Below are positions 33,870 to 43,972 of a stretch of 51,901 nt of DNA, piece after piece. This DNA comes from Polyangiaceae bacterium (GTDB lineage Bacteria; Myxococcota_A; Polyangia; Polyangiales; Polyangiaceae). How positions within the stretch are numbered: position 1 is the stretch's first letter; each line of letters starts with the position of its first letter. Both the position numbers and the translations under genes were made by a program. Where the stretch lies: positions 1 through 51,901 of the forward strand of contig JABSRN010000105.1 of NCBI GenBank assembly GCA_013214025.1, read 5' to 3'. The notes under the pieces were generated by a model that saw only the letters and a program-made list of their open reading frames with translations, searched no databases and was not told the origin of the DNA.

Positions 33870-34662
33870 GCGCCCTTACCTCGACCTGCTGCAAGACATT
33901 CTCGAAAACGGCGCGGTCAAAACCGACCGCACGGGTACCGGGACACGAAGCCTTTTCGGTCGTCAATTACGCTTCGATCTTAGCGACGGGTTTCCCTGCA
34001 TCACCACCAAGAAACTTCACCTGCGTTCGATCACCATCGAGTTGCTCTGGTTTCTCAACGGCGACACCAACGTCAAATTCCTGAACGATAATTCCGTCAG
34101 CATCTGGGACGAATGGGCGGACGACAACGGTGATCTCGGTCCTGTGTACGGACATCAGTGGCGTTCGTGGCCGACCCCGGACGGCGGTCAAATCGACCAA
34201 GTCTCCAAGCTGGTCGATCAGATCCGAAAGAACCCCGATTCGCGTCGGCTCATCGTTAGTGCGTGGAACGTGGCGGATATCGAGAAGATGGCCCTGCCGC
34301 CCTGCCATTGTCTGTTTCAGTATTATGTGGCGGACGGCAAGCTGTCTTGCCAGCTGTATCAGCGCAGCGCGGATTTTTTCCTGGGCGTTCCGTTCAACAT
34401 CGCTTCCTATGCGCTGATGACGCAAATGTTGGCGCAAGTCACGGGTCTGCAGGTGGGGGAGTTCGTTCACACCTTTGGCGACGTGCACCTGTACTCAAAT
34501 CATATCGAGCAAGCCAAACTGCAGCTATCCCGGGATCCGCGCCCGCTCCCCACGATGAAACTGAATCCAGACGTAAAGTCCATTTTCGACTTCCATCATG
34601 AAGACTTTGAGCTCAGCGGCTACGAGCCTCACCCCCACATCAAGGCGCCGGTCGCTATATGA
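33868..34662 (+). CDS. thyA: Thymidylate synthase
   Basis: 264 residues from ATG 33868 ([15 protein letters not shown]), exactly the length of the Escherichia coli enzyme. Signatures: [12 protein letters not shown] (folate/phosphate loop), [26 protein letters not shown], catalytic Cys in [25 protein letters not shown] and the C-terminal KAPVAI. It makes dTMP from dUMP and methylene-tetrahydrofolate. The next gene, dihydrofolate reductase, overlaps its stop by four bases and recycles the dihydrofolate produced. Confidence 0.98.
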   Translation: MRPYLDLLQDILENGAVKTDRTGTGTRSLFGRQLRFDLSDGFPCITTKKLHLRSITIELLWFLNGDTNVKFLNDNSVSIWDEWADDNGDLGPVYGHQWRSWPTPDGGQIDQVSKLVDQIRKNPDSRRLIVSAWNVADIEKMALPPCHCLFQYYVADGKLSCQLYQRSADFFLGVPFNIASYALMTQMLAQVTGLQVGEFVHTFGDVHLYSNHIEQAKLQLSRDPRPLPTMKLNPDVKSIFDFHHEDFELSGYEPHPHIKAPVAI

Positions 34663-35153
34663 TCGTCTCGCTTATTTGTGCGATGGCGGAGAACCGAGTC
34701 ATCGGACGCGACAACACCATCCCGTGGCGCTTGTCCGGGGATCTAAAGCATTTCAAGGCAACCACGCTGGGTCACCATGTGATCATGGGCCGCAAAACCT
34801 TCGAGTCTTTACGCAAGCCATTGCCGGAACGGACCAATGTCGTGGTCTCGCGTAACCCAAACTACGACAAGCCGGGGGCGGTAGCGCAACCGTCGTTGGA
34901 GGCGGCACTCTCCTTGGCGCAGGCGGCAGGGGACACGGAGGCCTTCATCGCGGGTGGTGCTCAAATATACGCAACCGGGCTGGCTCTGGCCGATCGGATC
35001 TGGCTGACGCGAGTTGCCGCGACCGTTAGCGGCGATACGCTATTTCCGGAGTTTCCAACGGAGTCTTGGTCTCTCACCACGAAGTCGGAACATTCTGCCG
35101 ACGAGAAAAACGAGTTTGACTACGTCGTGTGTCTCTACGACCGGGTGCGTTGA
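34659..35153 (+). CDS. folA: Dihydrofolate reductase
   Basis: 164 residues. [25 protein letters not shown] is the substrate-site start, then [22 protein letters not shown] (NADPH) and [13 protein letters not shown]. It regenerates tetrahydrofolate with NADPH. ATG overlaps the thyA stop (ATGA), giving the common thyA-folA pair. Confidence 0.98.
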   Translation: MIVSLICAMAENRVIGRDNTIPWRLSGDLKHFKATTLGHHVIMGRKTFESLRKPLPERTNVVVSRNPNYDKPGAVAQPSLEAALSLAQAAGDTEAFIAGGAQIYATGLALADRIWLTRVAATVSGDTLFPEFPTESWSLTTKSEHSADEKNEFDYVVCLYDRVR

Positions 35154-35210
35154 GCGCTAATAATCGTTTTATCCGGAACGGGAACCGCCGCCAGCGAGTT
35201 AACATAGTAT

Positions 35211-36944
35211 ATGGGCGAGGCAACAACGCAGACAGCCACACGCCGCGGTCTGATGCTGCCGGCAGGGTTGTACCCGGGGATCGTCTGGGTCCTGTGGCTG
35301 TCTATCGCTTGTTCTCGCGATCCAGGGCCGAAGCCTGAGGCGAGGCAGAGTCCCAGCGGAGCCACATCCACCGGTCAGCTAGAAACGAGCCCATCATCGA
35401 AGGCGAGCGCTTTGCAGCCCCGCGACGGCGTCGTAGCGGACGTGTGGCCCTTGGATGTGGATGCCGGCGTGAGCCGGCCCGGGGCACCGATATTCGAATC
35501 GCACCGAACCGAAATCCTCGCGCGGGCGAAGTCAGTCCCGGTATTTTTTGCTTCCGCTCCTGCCTACGCGCCGACTGACGACACCCGGGTTGAACACTGG
35601 CGAGCGCTCCTCGAGAACGCCAAGACGCCGTCCCACATCTTGTATCGAAAATATGGCGCCATCCGAAAGGTTCGGGGCGTGGCCCGAGCCGTATTGTTGC
35701 GTCAGGGCTACCTCTTCGCCAATAACCCCAGCGTTGCTTTCGCTTTGGCGAACGTCGTGCGCTTGGAGCACCTATTTCGAGAAGGCGAGATATTTCTCCA
35801 ACGCGGGAGCGAAACCCTCCGCTTGAAGCGACGCAAGCAGGGCGACTACGTTTACACTTCCGGTCCTCAACAAGGCAAACGCGCGAGTATTTGGTTGCTG
35901 GACAGAGTGGCACTGACTCGTGAAGAGTTGGCGGAGCCGCTGCACATGGACTTTGCGCCATTGGCTAGGCAGCTGGGGTTTGAGCGAGCCCGGGTCTTGG
36001 ATATTCGAGAACACAAGGTACTCGCTGACCTTCGATACTCAGGCCTTTGGGTTAGGACGGCGTTGAGACGCAACGGGCCGCTGGTAGAGCTCATCGGCGA
36101 AGAGTTGAGTACGGAAGAGCGAGCGATCGTGGATGATGCGCGCCGTTTGAACGAACGGGTTCAGCGGGTGCGCACGGCGTTCCGCGGGCAAATTCGAACG
36201 ATGATTGACGAACGACTGCCCTTCGACGAGCCCAAGACCGAGGAGGGGCAACAGGATGGCAAGCTACGTCAGCACTGGGGCTGGGCTTATCGCTACGGTC
36301 GGACTCGCTACGAATTCAACGAAGACCGCTATCGAGTGTTCGACTTGTCCGGGCGCCCCTGGGTCCCTCAGGTCTGTATCGATTACATCACAGACACTTT
36401 CGAACGCATGAGTGGCACATGGTACGGCGATCGCGGCGAGCCGCGGGAACGACAGATCGGACGGCTAGATTTCGATAATTTCGACATGGCCAATCGGCGC
36501 AGTGTCGAGAGTTTCGCCGAAGCCGCCCGGTCACGACCGGAGTCCTTCGATATTTACGAGGTGCCGAAGGAACGCCAAGTGCCGTTGCGCCGTCGCAAAA
36601 AGTTCTTCGCGACCCTCGCGGAGGATAGGGAACATTTTCAGGTGGGGGACGTCGTGATTATCCTCGGCTACCGGGACGACGAGAAGCTGCACTACCACTC
36701 GTTTTTTGTTTACGAGTCGGATCCCATGACCGCGATGCCGACCTTGTTGTCGAGTAACGCCGGTCATCCACGAATCCGCAGCTGGGACAACGAGATGATG
36801 AACGCGCCCCGGCGGTCGATTCGGCGTCGTATCCGTCCAAAGTTGGCGTGGCTGGAGTCGATTGTTACGCCCCAGGAGCCGGTGGGCCAGCTGGCATCGG
36901 CGGAGCGAGAGGGCTCCGCTGCCTCCCAGGATTCGGCCAACTAG
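35211..36944 (+). CDS. Large lipoprotein of unknown function, possible cysteine-hydrolase fold
   Basis: 577 residues. Signal LYPGIVWVLWLSIACSRD gives a lipid Cys; a Ser/Pro-rich linker follows to about 70. The rest is soluble and charged. The middle has LLDRVALTREELAEPLHMDF. Near 395 VCIDYITDTFERMSGTWY, and near 495 HYHSFFVYESDP, hold a Cys and a His placed as in NlpC/P60- or CHAP-type hydrolases, but I cannot confirm the fold. The end reads AGHPRIRSWDNEMMNAPRRS, followed by a basic stretch. An ATG at 35253 is an alternative start. Position between folA and hom gives no functional hint. Confidence 0.75.
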   Translation: MGEATTQTATRRGLMLPAGLYPGIVWVLWLSIACSRDPGPKPEARQSPSGATSTGQLETSPSSKASALQPRDGVVADVWPLDVDAGVSRPGAPIFESHRTEILARAKSVPVFFASAPAYAPTDDTRVEHWRALLENAKTPSHILYRKYGAIRKVRGVARAVLLRQGYLFANNPSVAFALANVVRLEHLFREGEIFLQRGSETLRLKRRKQGDYVYTSGPQQGKRASIWLLDRVALTREELAEPLHMDFAPLARQLGFERARVLDIREHKVLADLRYSGLWVRTALRRNGPLVELIGEELSTEERAIVDDARRLNERVQRVRTAFRGQIRTMIDERLPFDEPKTEEGQQDGKLRQHWGWAYRYGRTRYEFNEDRYRVFDLSGRPWVPQVCIDYITDTFERMSGTWYGDRGEPRERQIGRLDFDNFDMANRRSVESFAEAARSRPESFDIYEVPKERQVPLRRRKKFFATLAEDREHFQVGDVVIILGYRDDEKLHYHSFFVYESDPMTAMPTLLSSNAGHPRIRSWDNEMMNAPRRSIRRRIRPKLAWLESIVTPQEPVGQLASAEREGSAASQDSAN

Positions 36945-37027
36945 CCAATTAGCCGGGGAAAGTGTGGCAAGATGCGCCCCCCGGGGGCGTGCATGCTATG
37001 GCAACGCCACCGTTTTCGGAGGTTTTG

Positions 37028-38335
37028 GTGACTGAAGCTAGGCAATCTATTCGCGTCGGCCTGTTGGGCTGCGGCACCGTCGGTGGTGGCGTCATCCGAC
37101 TGATCGAGCGCAATCGCGAGTCCATCACGGCCCGAGTCGGAGCCCCGGTGGAAGTGGCCCATGTATTGGTCCGCGACGCATCCCGCGAGCGGGTGTCTGA
37201 ATGCAAACCTGAGTGGGTCACGACCGATCCTGAGGTGGTGTTCGGCGACGATAGCGTCGATGTCTATGTGGAGGTTATGGGCGGCGAAGAGCCGGCCAAG
37301 TCTTACGTAGAGCGCGCGATGTCCCTGGGTCGCGGAGTTGTCTCGGCCAACAAGTATCTATTGGCCCTGCACGGTCCCGCGCTGCTGCAGAAGGCTGCCG
37401 ACAACAACGTGGATCTGGCCTTTGAGGCGTCGGTGGGTGGTGGCATTCCGGTCATTCGTACGCTCCGTGAAGCGCTGACAAGCGACTCCGTAGATAGCGT
37501 TCACGCGATCTTGAACGGGACTTGTAACTACATCCTCACGCGCATGCGAAACGAGGGCATTGCCTTCGAGCCGATCCTCAAGGACGCTCAAAATCTCGGT
37601 TACGCCGAAGCTGAGCCCAGCTTGGACGTCGACGGTCACGACGCCGCGCAAAAATTGGTTGTGCTCAGTATGCTGGCCTTCGGAGCCAGCGTGAATGTGG
37701 AGGATGTGCACGTAGAAGGCATCCGAGACGTCGATGATATCGACTTCGCCTTTGCCGAGCGATTCGGACTCACCATCAAGCACCTGGCCATCGGTCACGA
37801 GCGGGGCGACAAGATTGAGTTGCGGGTGCACCCGGCTCTGATCAGCAAGGAGTCGGTGCTCGGTAACGTGAACGACGTGCTGAACGGAGCATACATCCAG
37901 GGCCGCGCTCTCGGCCCGTGCCTGATAGTGGGCAGGGGAGCCGGAGAGATGCCCACCGCCGTCAGCGTGGTGTCCGATTTGGTGGACGTAGCTCGCGGGA
38001 AGATTTCGGGTCGTCCGGGTCTGGCAACCAAGGTCATCCGTCCCGTACCGCGTGCGCTGGTTCCGATGTCAGAGGTGGAGACGAAGTACTACCTCCGTTT
38101 CGAGGTTGCCGATGAATCCGGGGTCCTCGGAATGATCACCGGCGCCCTCGGGGACGAAGGCGTGAGCATTTCCCAGGTGATGCAAGAAGGGCGAGGAGCG
38201 AATGGCGAAAGCGTGCCTGTGCTGATCATCACGCACCCGGCGGCCCAGGGCGCCATTGATCGGGCGCTCGCGAAAATCTCTCAGAGCGGCTCGATGAAAA
38301 AGGCGCCGCGTCTGATTCGGATAGAGGATCTCTAA
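37028..38335 (+). CDS. hom: Homoserine dehydrogenase
   Basis: 435 residues from GTG 37028; GGAGG five bases ahead fixes this start over the longer frame from 36962. NAD(P) loop VGLLGCGTVGGGV, then VSANKYLLALHG, the catalytic region FEASVGGGIPVIRTL and LNGTCNYILTRM, YAEAEPSLDVDGHDAAQKL, and a C-terminal ACT domain (YYLRFEVADESGVLGMI). It reduces aspartate semialdehyde to homoserine for Thr/Met synthesis; the ACT domain usually gives feedback inhibition by threonine. Confidence 0.97.
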   Translation: MTEARQSIRVGLLGCGTVGGGVIRLIERNRESITARVGAPVEVAHVLVRDASRERVSECKPEWVTTDPEVVFGDDSVDVYVEVMGGEEPAKSYVERAMSLGRGVVSANKYLLALHGPALLQKAADNNVDLAFEASVGGGIPVIRTLREALTSDSVDSVHAILNGTCNYILTRMRNEGIAFEPILKDAQNLGYAEAEPSLDVDGHDAAQKLVVLSMLAFGASVNVEDVHVEGIRDVDDIDFAFAERFGLTIKHLAIGHERGDKIELRVHPALISKESVLGNVNDVLNGAYIQGRALGPCLIVGRGAGEMPTAVSVVSDLVDVARGKISGRPGLATKVIRPVPRALVPMSEVETKYYLRFEVADESGVLGMITGALGDEGVSISQVMQEGRGANGESVPVLIITHPAAQGAIDRALAKISQSGSMKKAPRLIRIEDL

Positions 38336-38341
38336 GGGGTG

Positions 38342-39184
38342 ATGTCCGCCGACGGTCAAGCTCAGCGACCCATCGGAATTTTTGACTCTGGACTCGGCGG
38401 CTTGACCGTCGTTCAAGCGATTCGTCGCGATCTGCCTTCGGAGCACGTTACCTATCTGGGCGACACGGCGCGTGTTCCCTACGGCACGCGATCGCCGGAT
38501 ACGGTGGTGCGATACGCTCGGGCCTGCGCCCGCGCCCTGACCCGTCGCCAGATCAAGGCGCTCGTTGTCGCCTGCAATACGGTGAGTGCTGTCGCTCTCG
38601 ATTTACTCAGCGCGGAGCTGGACGTGCCGGTCATGGGGGTCATCGAACCCGGGGCAGTGGCGGCGGTACAAGCGGCTGAGGAGTTGGGCTGCGAACGTAT
38701 TGGCGTACTCGGGACCGCGAGCACCATCAGTTCCGGCGCGTACCCCGCGGCGGTGGCACGGCTGTCGACTCGGATCGAGGTTATTTGTGAGCCCGCTCCC
38801 TTGTTGGTTCCGTTGGCTGAGGAGGGCTGGACCGACGGGCAGGTTCCGGAGCTCGCGGCGGAGCGCTACCTGCGCCCCCTGGTCGACGCGAACGCTCGGG
38901 TAATAGTCTTGGGGTGCACCCATTATCCGCTGCTGCATGATGTCATCGAGAGCGTCGCGCGCCGTTTAGCCGGACGGGAGATCACCATTGTGGACAGCGC
39001 GAAAGCGACCGCCACATCGTTAGGTGGGCTGTTGAGTGCAAAGGGACTGGCGCAGAGTGAGCCGGGGCCGGGCTCGGCGGAGCTGACGGTGACGGATGTT
39101 CCGAAGAGTTTCGCTGCGGTGGCGGGTCGGTTTTTGGGCGCTGAGGTGCCTAAAGTGCGGCAAATCGACCTGACGACGGCTTAG
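38342..39184 (+). CDS. murI: Glutamate racemase
   Basis: 280 residues. IGIFDSGLGGLTVV and YLGDTARVPYG open the domain. The two catalytic cysteines are in VVACNTVSAVAL and VLGCTHYPLL. It makes D-glutamate for peptidoglycan. ATG 38342 is preferred; GTG 38339 gives one more residue. It follows hom by six bases and may share its transcript. Confidence 0.97.
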   Translation: MSADGQAQRPIGIFDSGLGGLTVVQAIRRDLPSEHVTYLGDTARVPYGTRSPDTVVRYARACARALTRRQIKALVVACNTVSAVALDLLSAELDVPVMGVIEPGAVAAVQAAEELGCERIGVLGTASTISSGAYPAAVARLSTRIEVICEPAPLLVPLAEEGWTDGQVPELAAERYLRPLVDANARVIVLGCTHYPLLHDVIESVARRLAGREITIVDSAKATATSLGGLLSAKGLAQSEPGPGSAELTVTDVPKSFAAVAGRFLGAEVPKVRQIDLTTA

Positions 39185-39480
39185 ACTGACCCATTACGTT
39201 GCTGGCGTGCCAGGAGAGCCCTTTCAACGAGCCACCTGACGATGAACCCCCGAAAGAATCCCAAGATGGGAGCCGAATAGGGAAGCTCAGCCTGGAGTCG
39301 GCCGTATGCTGATTGCGCTCACGGGCATCTCTAGGCCCCGGGTGTTATGCTTGTATTTCTGCACTCCAGCGACATCCTTTTCCTGCGCACTTCTGTTGCC
39401 ACGCCCATGGGCATGGCGCACAGCATTTGATTCACTCCGTTCCGATGGCCTGTGTTAGCAGCGGTTGTCCGGAAACCAGT
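39185..39480. other. Intergenic stretch after murI
   Basis: No gene is supported. The reading frame of the following gene stays open upstream to 39313, but that part lacks protein character and precedes the obvious signal peptide. Confidence 0.4.
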
Positions 39481-40119
39481 ATGCCCCAGTCCCCCCCTTT
39501 GCATCGACCTCGTTCACTTGCCACACGACTCGCGGCGATACTGGTAGGCATCGCCCTATTGACGGTGGGCGCTCCAGCCCACTCCAAGTTGTCAGCCGTA
39601 GCCAAGAGGCTCATTCGGTCGGGCAAGACTGAGCAATACACCATCCACTCGATCGCCCATAAAATCCCTGGGGGAGCTGCCCGACGAATCGTTCACGCGC
39701 CCCTCGACGTCGTGAAGAAAGTAGTCACCAAGTTCGGTACCTATGCCGCAGTGGATTCAAGATTTCGTCGAAGTCGAATCGTCGGCAGAACCAAGGGAAG
39801 CACAGACGTTTATCTTCAGATTGCCATCATGAGTGGCGTGAAGAAGCTCTGGTCCTTACTTCGATTTCGCGAGTACAAAAGCGCGGGGAGGGTGAGGATC
39901 GAGGGCACCCAGCGCCGTGGCAACATGGACGTATTCGAGGTCACTTGGAGCCTGACGAAGGTGGACGCCAAGCGGACCTTGTTGCGGCTGGAGCTGGTGA
40001 TGGATCCGAGTTTCTTTTTGCCGGCTGAAATGATGCACCAGGAGATGCTCGTCGCCGCCGAGACGATGGTTACCCGCTTGTCGCGCAAGGCCCAAGAGCG
40101 AGCCAAACGGAAGCGCTGA
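39481..40119 (+). CDS. Secreted START/SRPBCC-like protein
   Basis: 212 residues from ATG 39481, just ahead of a Sec signal (LATRLAAILVGIALLTVGAPAHS). The mature part reads HAPLDVVKKVVTKFGTYAAV, then RIVGRTKGSTDVYLQIAIM, DVFEVTWSLTKVDAKRTLLRLELVMDP and ends in a basic tail. This helix-grip pattern is that of periplasmic SRPBCC/START proteins binding lipids or other hydrophobic ligands. No catalytic motif. Convergent with pyrB. Confidence 0.7.
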   Translation: MPQSPPLHRPRSLATRLAAILVGIALLTVGAPAHSKLSAVAKRLIRSGKTEQYTIHSIAHKIPGGAARRIVHAPLDVVKKVVTKFGTYAAVDSRFRRSRIVGRTKGSTDVYLQIAIMSGVKKLWSLLRFREYKSAGRVRIEGTQRRGNMDVFEVTWSLTKVDAKRTLLRLELVMDPSFFLPAEMMHQEMLVAAETMVTRLSRKAQERAKRKR

Positions 40120-40130
40120 GCTGACGCGCC

Positions 40131-41075
40131 TCAGGTGGCGTGAAGATCGGCGCCCGCTTCGGCTGCTGTCATGTAGAGCACGGCCATGCGGATAGCGACA
40201 CCGGCTTCCACCTGATCGAGCACGAGACTTCGGTCGCAATCGGCGACGTCGTCGGCAATCTCGACTCCGCGGTTCATGGGCCCCGGGTGCATGACGAGGG
40301 CGTCGGGGGCGGCAAGGTTCAGTCGGTCCACCGTCAGCCCGAATACGCGAGAATATTCCCGCAGAGTCGAGAAAGAGGCGCCACCGAGACGCTCCTGTTG
40401 GATGCGGAGCATCATCACTACGTCGGCGCCTTCGATGGCTGGCTCCAAGCGATCGTAGCTCTTGCAGCCGAGAGCATCGACGAATCGGGGGAGCAAAGTT
40501 CGCGGTCCCGCGAGGCGAACCTCGGCGCCGAGAGTCGGAAACAGCAGCGCGTTAGACCGGGCCACCCGGCTGTGAGCAATGTCCCCGCAGATGGCGATTT
40601 TTAGGCCCTTGAGCGAGCCCCGTTTCCCGCGGATCGAGAAGGCGTCGAGCAACGCCTGGGTCGGGTGTTCGTGCATACCGTCGCCAGCGTTGACGACAGC
40701 CGCCCGGGTGCGTTCGGCGAGATAGTGAGCCGCGCCGGAGGCATTGTGGCGGACGACAATGACGTCCGGGTGCATGGCGTCCAAAGTCGCGACGGTATCT
40801 CGCAGCGTCTCGCCCTTGCTGGTGCTGCTGCTTGAGAGGCTCATGTTGACCACGTCCGCCCCCAGTCGTTTGCCAGCGAGCTCGAAGGACGTGCGTGTCC
40901 GTGTGGACGCCTCAAAAAACAAATTGATGACGGTCTTACCCCGGAGAGTGGGAACCTTCTTGATGGGCCGCCGCGTGACTTCCAAGAAAGCATCGGCCGT
41001 TTCGAAGATCGATTCCGCGCGTTCACAGCTCAGGTCGCGAGTTCCCAGCAGGTGGCGTAGGGTGGCGGCAGTCAT
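40131..41075 (-). CDS. pyrB: Aspartate carbamoyltransferase catalytic subunit
   Basis: 314 residues. Carbamoyl-phosphate loop [20 protein letters not shown], loop [11 protein letters not shown] (80s loop), [32 protein letters not shown] and [13 protein letters not shown]. It forms carbamoyl-aspartate in pyrimidine synthesis. The ATG overlaps the stop of pyrR by four bases; no pyrC or pyrI follows in the window. Confidence 0.98.
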   Translation of the reverse strand: MTAATLRHLLGTRDLSCERAESIFETADAFLEVTRRPIKKVPTLRGKTVINLFFEASTRTRTSFELAGKRLGADVVNMSLSSSSTSKGETLRDTVATLDAMHPDVIVVRHNASGAAHYLAERTRAAVVNAGDGMHEHPTQALLDAFSIRGKRGSLKGLKIAICGDIAHSRVARSNALLFPTLGAEVRLAGPRTLLPRFVDALGCKSYDRLEPAIEGADVVMMLRIQQERLGGASFSTLREYSRVFGLTVDRLNLAAPDALVMHPGPMNRGVEIADDVADCDRSLVLDQVEAGVAIRMAVLYMTAAEAGADLHAT

Positions 41076-41641
41076 GGTGTCGGGGGGGGCACCGAGGGTG
41101 CGGTTCGGGGTTGGACTACCATGGACAGGCCTTTGTCATCACTCACGAGATCGATGCGCTCATCTTCGGCGATTTCTGCCTGCCGGACGAAGTAGTCGGG
41201 TTGAATCGGTAACTCTCGTCCGTCGCGGTCGATGAGCACTGCCAAACGAATCGATTTCGGTCGGCCGTAGTCCATCAACGCATCGATAGCTGCCCGGGTG
41301 GTACGACCGGTGTAGGAGACGTCATCGACCAAAACGAGGTGTCGCCCTTCAAGGCTGACCGGGACCTCGCTGGGGCCGATGCGGGGGTTGGGCAGCGCGG
41401 TGGCGACATCATCGCGGTACAGCGTGATGTCCACGCTGCCGGTGGGAACCTCAACGGACTCCAGCTGCCGGAGCCAGTATTGTAGGCGTGCCGCGATGGG
41501 GATGCCGCTGCGACGGACGCCGATGAGCACTAACTCGTGAACGCCGCCGTGGCGTTCCACGAGTTCCCCCGCGATCCGTCGTAGCCCACGGTCTACGTGG
41601 TCCGGGCTTAGGAGCACGCGCATGGCTGCCGGCTTTAGCAC
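41072..41641 (-). CDS. pyrR: PyrR: pyrimidine operon regulator / uracil phosphoribosyltransferase
   Basis: 189 residues, with GTG 41641 or ATG 41623 as start. [29 protein letters not shown] and the PRPP loop [20 protein letters not shown] are diagnostic, with [20 protein letters not shown] at the end. In Bacillus it binds pyr mRNA in response to UMP; in many Proteobacteria it acts as the phosphoribosyltransferase only. I could not find a PyrR-binding loop upstream. Translationally coupled to pyrB. Confidence 0.95.
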   Translation of the reverse strand: MLKPAAMRVLLSPDHVDRGLRRIAGELVERHGGVHELVLIGVRRSGIPIAARLQYWLRQLESVEVPTGSVDITLYRDDVATALPNPRIGPSEVPVSLEGRHLVLVDDVSYTGRTTRAAIDALMDYGRPKSIRLAVLIDRDGRELPIQPDYFVRQAEIAEDERIDLVSDDKGLSMVVQPRTAPSVPPPTP

Positions 41642-41756
41642 GAGTCGGCCAGGGGAATGGGGAACAATTGTGCCCGAACAGCCGGGGGCGGGGCCGATCT
41701 AGCGGGATTTCCCCCTAAAATGGGGTTGGTATCGCCTAGGACGTCGGGCTTTCGCG

Positions 41757-41808
41757 AATGTGGGCTGCGGATGTGGTCTGCGGATGTGGGCTGCAGATGT
41801 GGGCTGCA
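41757..41808. repeat. Four 13-bp tandem repeats
   Basis: Units GATGTGGGCTGCA/G with one or two changes, at 41757, 41770, 41783 and 41796. They sit directly after the rhomboid-like gene stop and upstream of pyrR on the same strand. Sequence is non-coding here. Confidence 0.8.
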
Positions 41809-41816
41809 GAGCGCAG

Positions 41817-42632
41817 TCAGTTCATCCAGCGACCGTCGGGGCCGCGGTCGTTCTCGACGTCGTCCCGCCCGCCCTTGATCACACTGAGTCCAGAACGGGC
41901 AACACGTGCCGTACGGTCTGCCTGGAGTCGCGAGGCTTCTTTCTCGAGTCGTGACTTCTTGAGTCGGAGAGCTAGCCGGCGCAGCGGCGATGGCGACGGC
42001 GCTCCGAACAGAAATCCCGCGGCGATGCCACCGAAGGGGGCGAGCAGGCCGGCGGGAGTTACGGAGGTTGTGATGACCATCAAGACGCTTATACCGATCA
42101 CGAAGTAGACCAGGCCGTTGGAACTGACCGGTAGAACGAACATTAGGCGGACGGTTTGTCCCTTGAAATTTAGGGCGAAAGCGATCGCGATGGCTTCTAG
42201 CATCGGGATGGCGCCAAACCAGTAGGCGCCAACCAACTTGTGACCCACCGATGCCGGGAGCAGAAGCACCAAGACGAGCTGACACAGGTAGGCGAAGAGC
42301 GCGGAGCCGGTTAAGAACTGGAGCAGTTTTTTCGGGCCCCATTGTGCTTCAAGGCTTGGCGTGAGGAAGTACAGGCCGAGCAGTACGCTAAAGATATGGC
42401 CGATGCCGCCGGGATCGTGCAGTAGCGGCGCAGTGAAGAGGCGCCAGATTTGCCCCTCCAGAATCAGCGCTGTGCTTCCGCACAACAGCGTGAATATTTC
42501 CGGGGATGCGCCCGCCCAGTTCACCCCGACGGAGAACATCAGCCAGATGCCGAACAGAACCGCCATCACCGCTGACACGGCGCGGCTTGGTTTCCCCAGA
42601 CCCCCGGCGCCCGGGCCACTCATCTGCGTCAT
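41817..42632 (-). CDS. Rhomboid-like integral membrane protein
   Basis: 271 residues with about six hydrophobic segments. GQIWRLFTAPLLHDPGGIGHIF, then GLYFLTPSLEAQWG, matches the rhomboid/derlin WR loop and second helix. The position of the rhomboid active-site serine (GxSG) reads GAYWFGAIPM, so it is predicted to be a non-catalytic pseudorhomboid. The C-terminal 65 residues are a charged cytoplasmic tail. Followed by the 13-bp repeats and pyrR on the same strand. Confidence 0.75.
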   Translation of the reverse strand: MTQMSGPGAGGLGKPSRAVSAVMAVLFGIWLMFSVGVNWAGASPEIFTLLCGSTALILEGQIWRLFTAPLLHDPGGIGHIFSVLLGLYFLTPSLEAQWGPKKLLQFLTGSALFAYLCQLVLVLLLPASVGHKLVGAYWFGAIPMLEAIAIAFALNFKGQTVRLMFVLPVSSNGLVYFVIGISVLMVITTSVTPAGLLAPFGGIAAGFLFGAPSPSPLRRLALRLKKSRLEKEASRLQADRTARVARSGLSVIKGGRDDVENDRGPDGRWMN

Positions 42633-42733
42633 GTACTGTAGGTAGCTAGAGAGGGCTCTTGTCGCAAGGAATCCCTGAATGAGGTAGACAGTTTAAGGGG
42701 TTTTGCCTGATGTTCTGATCCGCGAATTCCGCG

Positions 42734-43408
42734 TCAGTCGTCGTCGGCGCGCTCCTGTAATGGCTCACAGCTTCGAACTGTCACGATTTGGCCATAGCCA
42801 GCGCAGCAGCCATTGGTGGGATCATCGAGAGCGAGGCTTGGCTCCGACGCGCCGGAATCCACTTCGATGAGCTGTCCGCAGTGGGTGACCCAGCGAGGAA
42901 ACACTGTTTCGCCCGTCAGCGGGTCGACCATAATTCGGCTGCCTGTGCCCAGCGGGATCATGTCCGTGCGGTCGTAAGCATCGATTTCGACGTTGTACGG
43001 AATTCCGGGCCGGATGAACGCGAAATTGGCGTCTCGATTACAGGAAATGGGGGCACTGCTCGGGTGCTCGATGCTCACGATCACCCGTTCGGTGCCGGCG
43101 TCGGTGCCGCTGTCCCGATCGACAGCGCCTACGTTGGTTATCGTCGCGACGTAGCGCTGGACGCCATTCTCGTTGCAACTCAGATCGCCGAGGAACGAGC
43201 TGGGCTGCACTCGGAGGAAGCCATCGCTGACGCCGCTGCCGCCGCTGGATAGCGAGGTGCTACAGCCGCTTGCGCCTAGGGTGAGGGCAAAAGATAACAC
43301 TGCGAGTGTCGCAAGCGTCGCGACTCGCACGGTCAGGCCCGAGCGGCCATGCTCCCGGCGCGGACCTGCTGAAAGTCGGGGTGAGTCGCAGCGCTGACGA
43401 ACGGCCAT
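42734..43408 (-). CDS. Lipoprotein of unknown function
   Basis: 224 residues from ATG, or about 198 from an in-frame GTG at 43330. Signal RVATLATLAVLSFALTLGASGC gives the lipid Cys. The mature part has several Cys (DLSCNENGVQRY, ISCNRDANF, WVTHCGQLI, NGCCAGYGQI) and beta-rich segments such as YVATITNVGAVDR. No family recognised. First of three lipoprotein genes in a row on this strand when read from the right edge leftward it is the last. Confidence 0.7.
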   Translation of the reverse strand: MAVRQRCDSPRLSAGPRREHGRSGLTVRVATLATLAVLSFALTLGASGCSTSLSSGGSGVSDGFLRVQPSSFLGDLSCNENGVQRYVATITNVGAVDRDSGTDAGTERVIVSIEHPSSAPISCNRDANFAFIRPGIPYNVEIDAYDRTDMIPLGTGSRIMVDPLTGETVFPRWVTHCGQLIEVDSGASEPSLALDDPTNGCCAGYGQIVTVRSCEPLQERADDD

Positions 43409-43426
43409 CGCGCAACGGCTTAACCT

Positions 43427-43972
43427 TTAGTCGATGGGGATGAAAGCCCGCTTTTCCGCTGCGGGCTCGAAGCCAGACAGGCGATCTCCCCGAAGCTGAA
43501 AGCGCCCGACAAGCTGCGGAACCAGCTGAACGGCACCCAACACGCCGGCCGGTTTACACGTCCGAGGTATCTCGACTTCACCGCGGGTGATCTGGACGGC
43601 GGCTTCCCCTGTACTGCGGCGGCCGTATGCGAGGGCCACTGTCGCCTCGGTGTTGCCGGTGCAAGTGACCTCTCCGCCTGCTCGGAGTTTGTACTTTTGA
43701 TTGACCTCGATCGTCTCGGTCGCGGTGTCCTCGCCGCGCTTGAGCGTGATCACGGACACCGTCGTCTCCACGGTGTGGGCAAAAGGACTGGGCTCAGTCT
43801 GAAATACGCTGGCTTCGGAGCGGGACTCCCAGACGGCGCCGATTCGTAGGATCTCGTCGTCCGGTCCTTCTTCAACAACCGGCGGCAGGGCTTTCTTCGC
43901 CTCGCCGCCGCAACTGAGGAGAGTCACCAAGCTCAGGCCGAGTACCGCGCTCAACCGGGAGAGTGCGCTCAA
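43427..43972 (-). CDS. Lipoprotein of unknown function
   Basis: About 181 residues from TTG 43972, which overlaps the stop of the upstream lipoprotein gene (TTGA); the frame is open further upstream but overlaps that gene. Signal LSAVLGLSLVTLLSC. The mature protein contains VEEGPDDEILRIGAVWESRSE and VSVITLKRGEDTATETIEVN, beta-rich, then PRTCKPAGVLGAVQL. Two Cys. Unrecognised. Coupled to the upstream lipoprotein gene. Confidence 0.65.
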   Translation of the reverse strand: MSALSRLSAVLGLSLVTLLSCGGEAKKALPPVVEEGPDDEILRIGAVWESRSEASVFQTEPSPFAHTVETTVSVITLKRGEDTATETIEVNQKYKLRAGGEVTCTGNTEATVALAYGRRSTGEAAVQITRGEVEIPRTCKPAGVLGAVQLVPQLVGRFQLRGDRLSGFEPAAEKRAFIPID

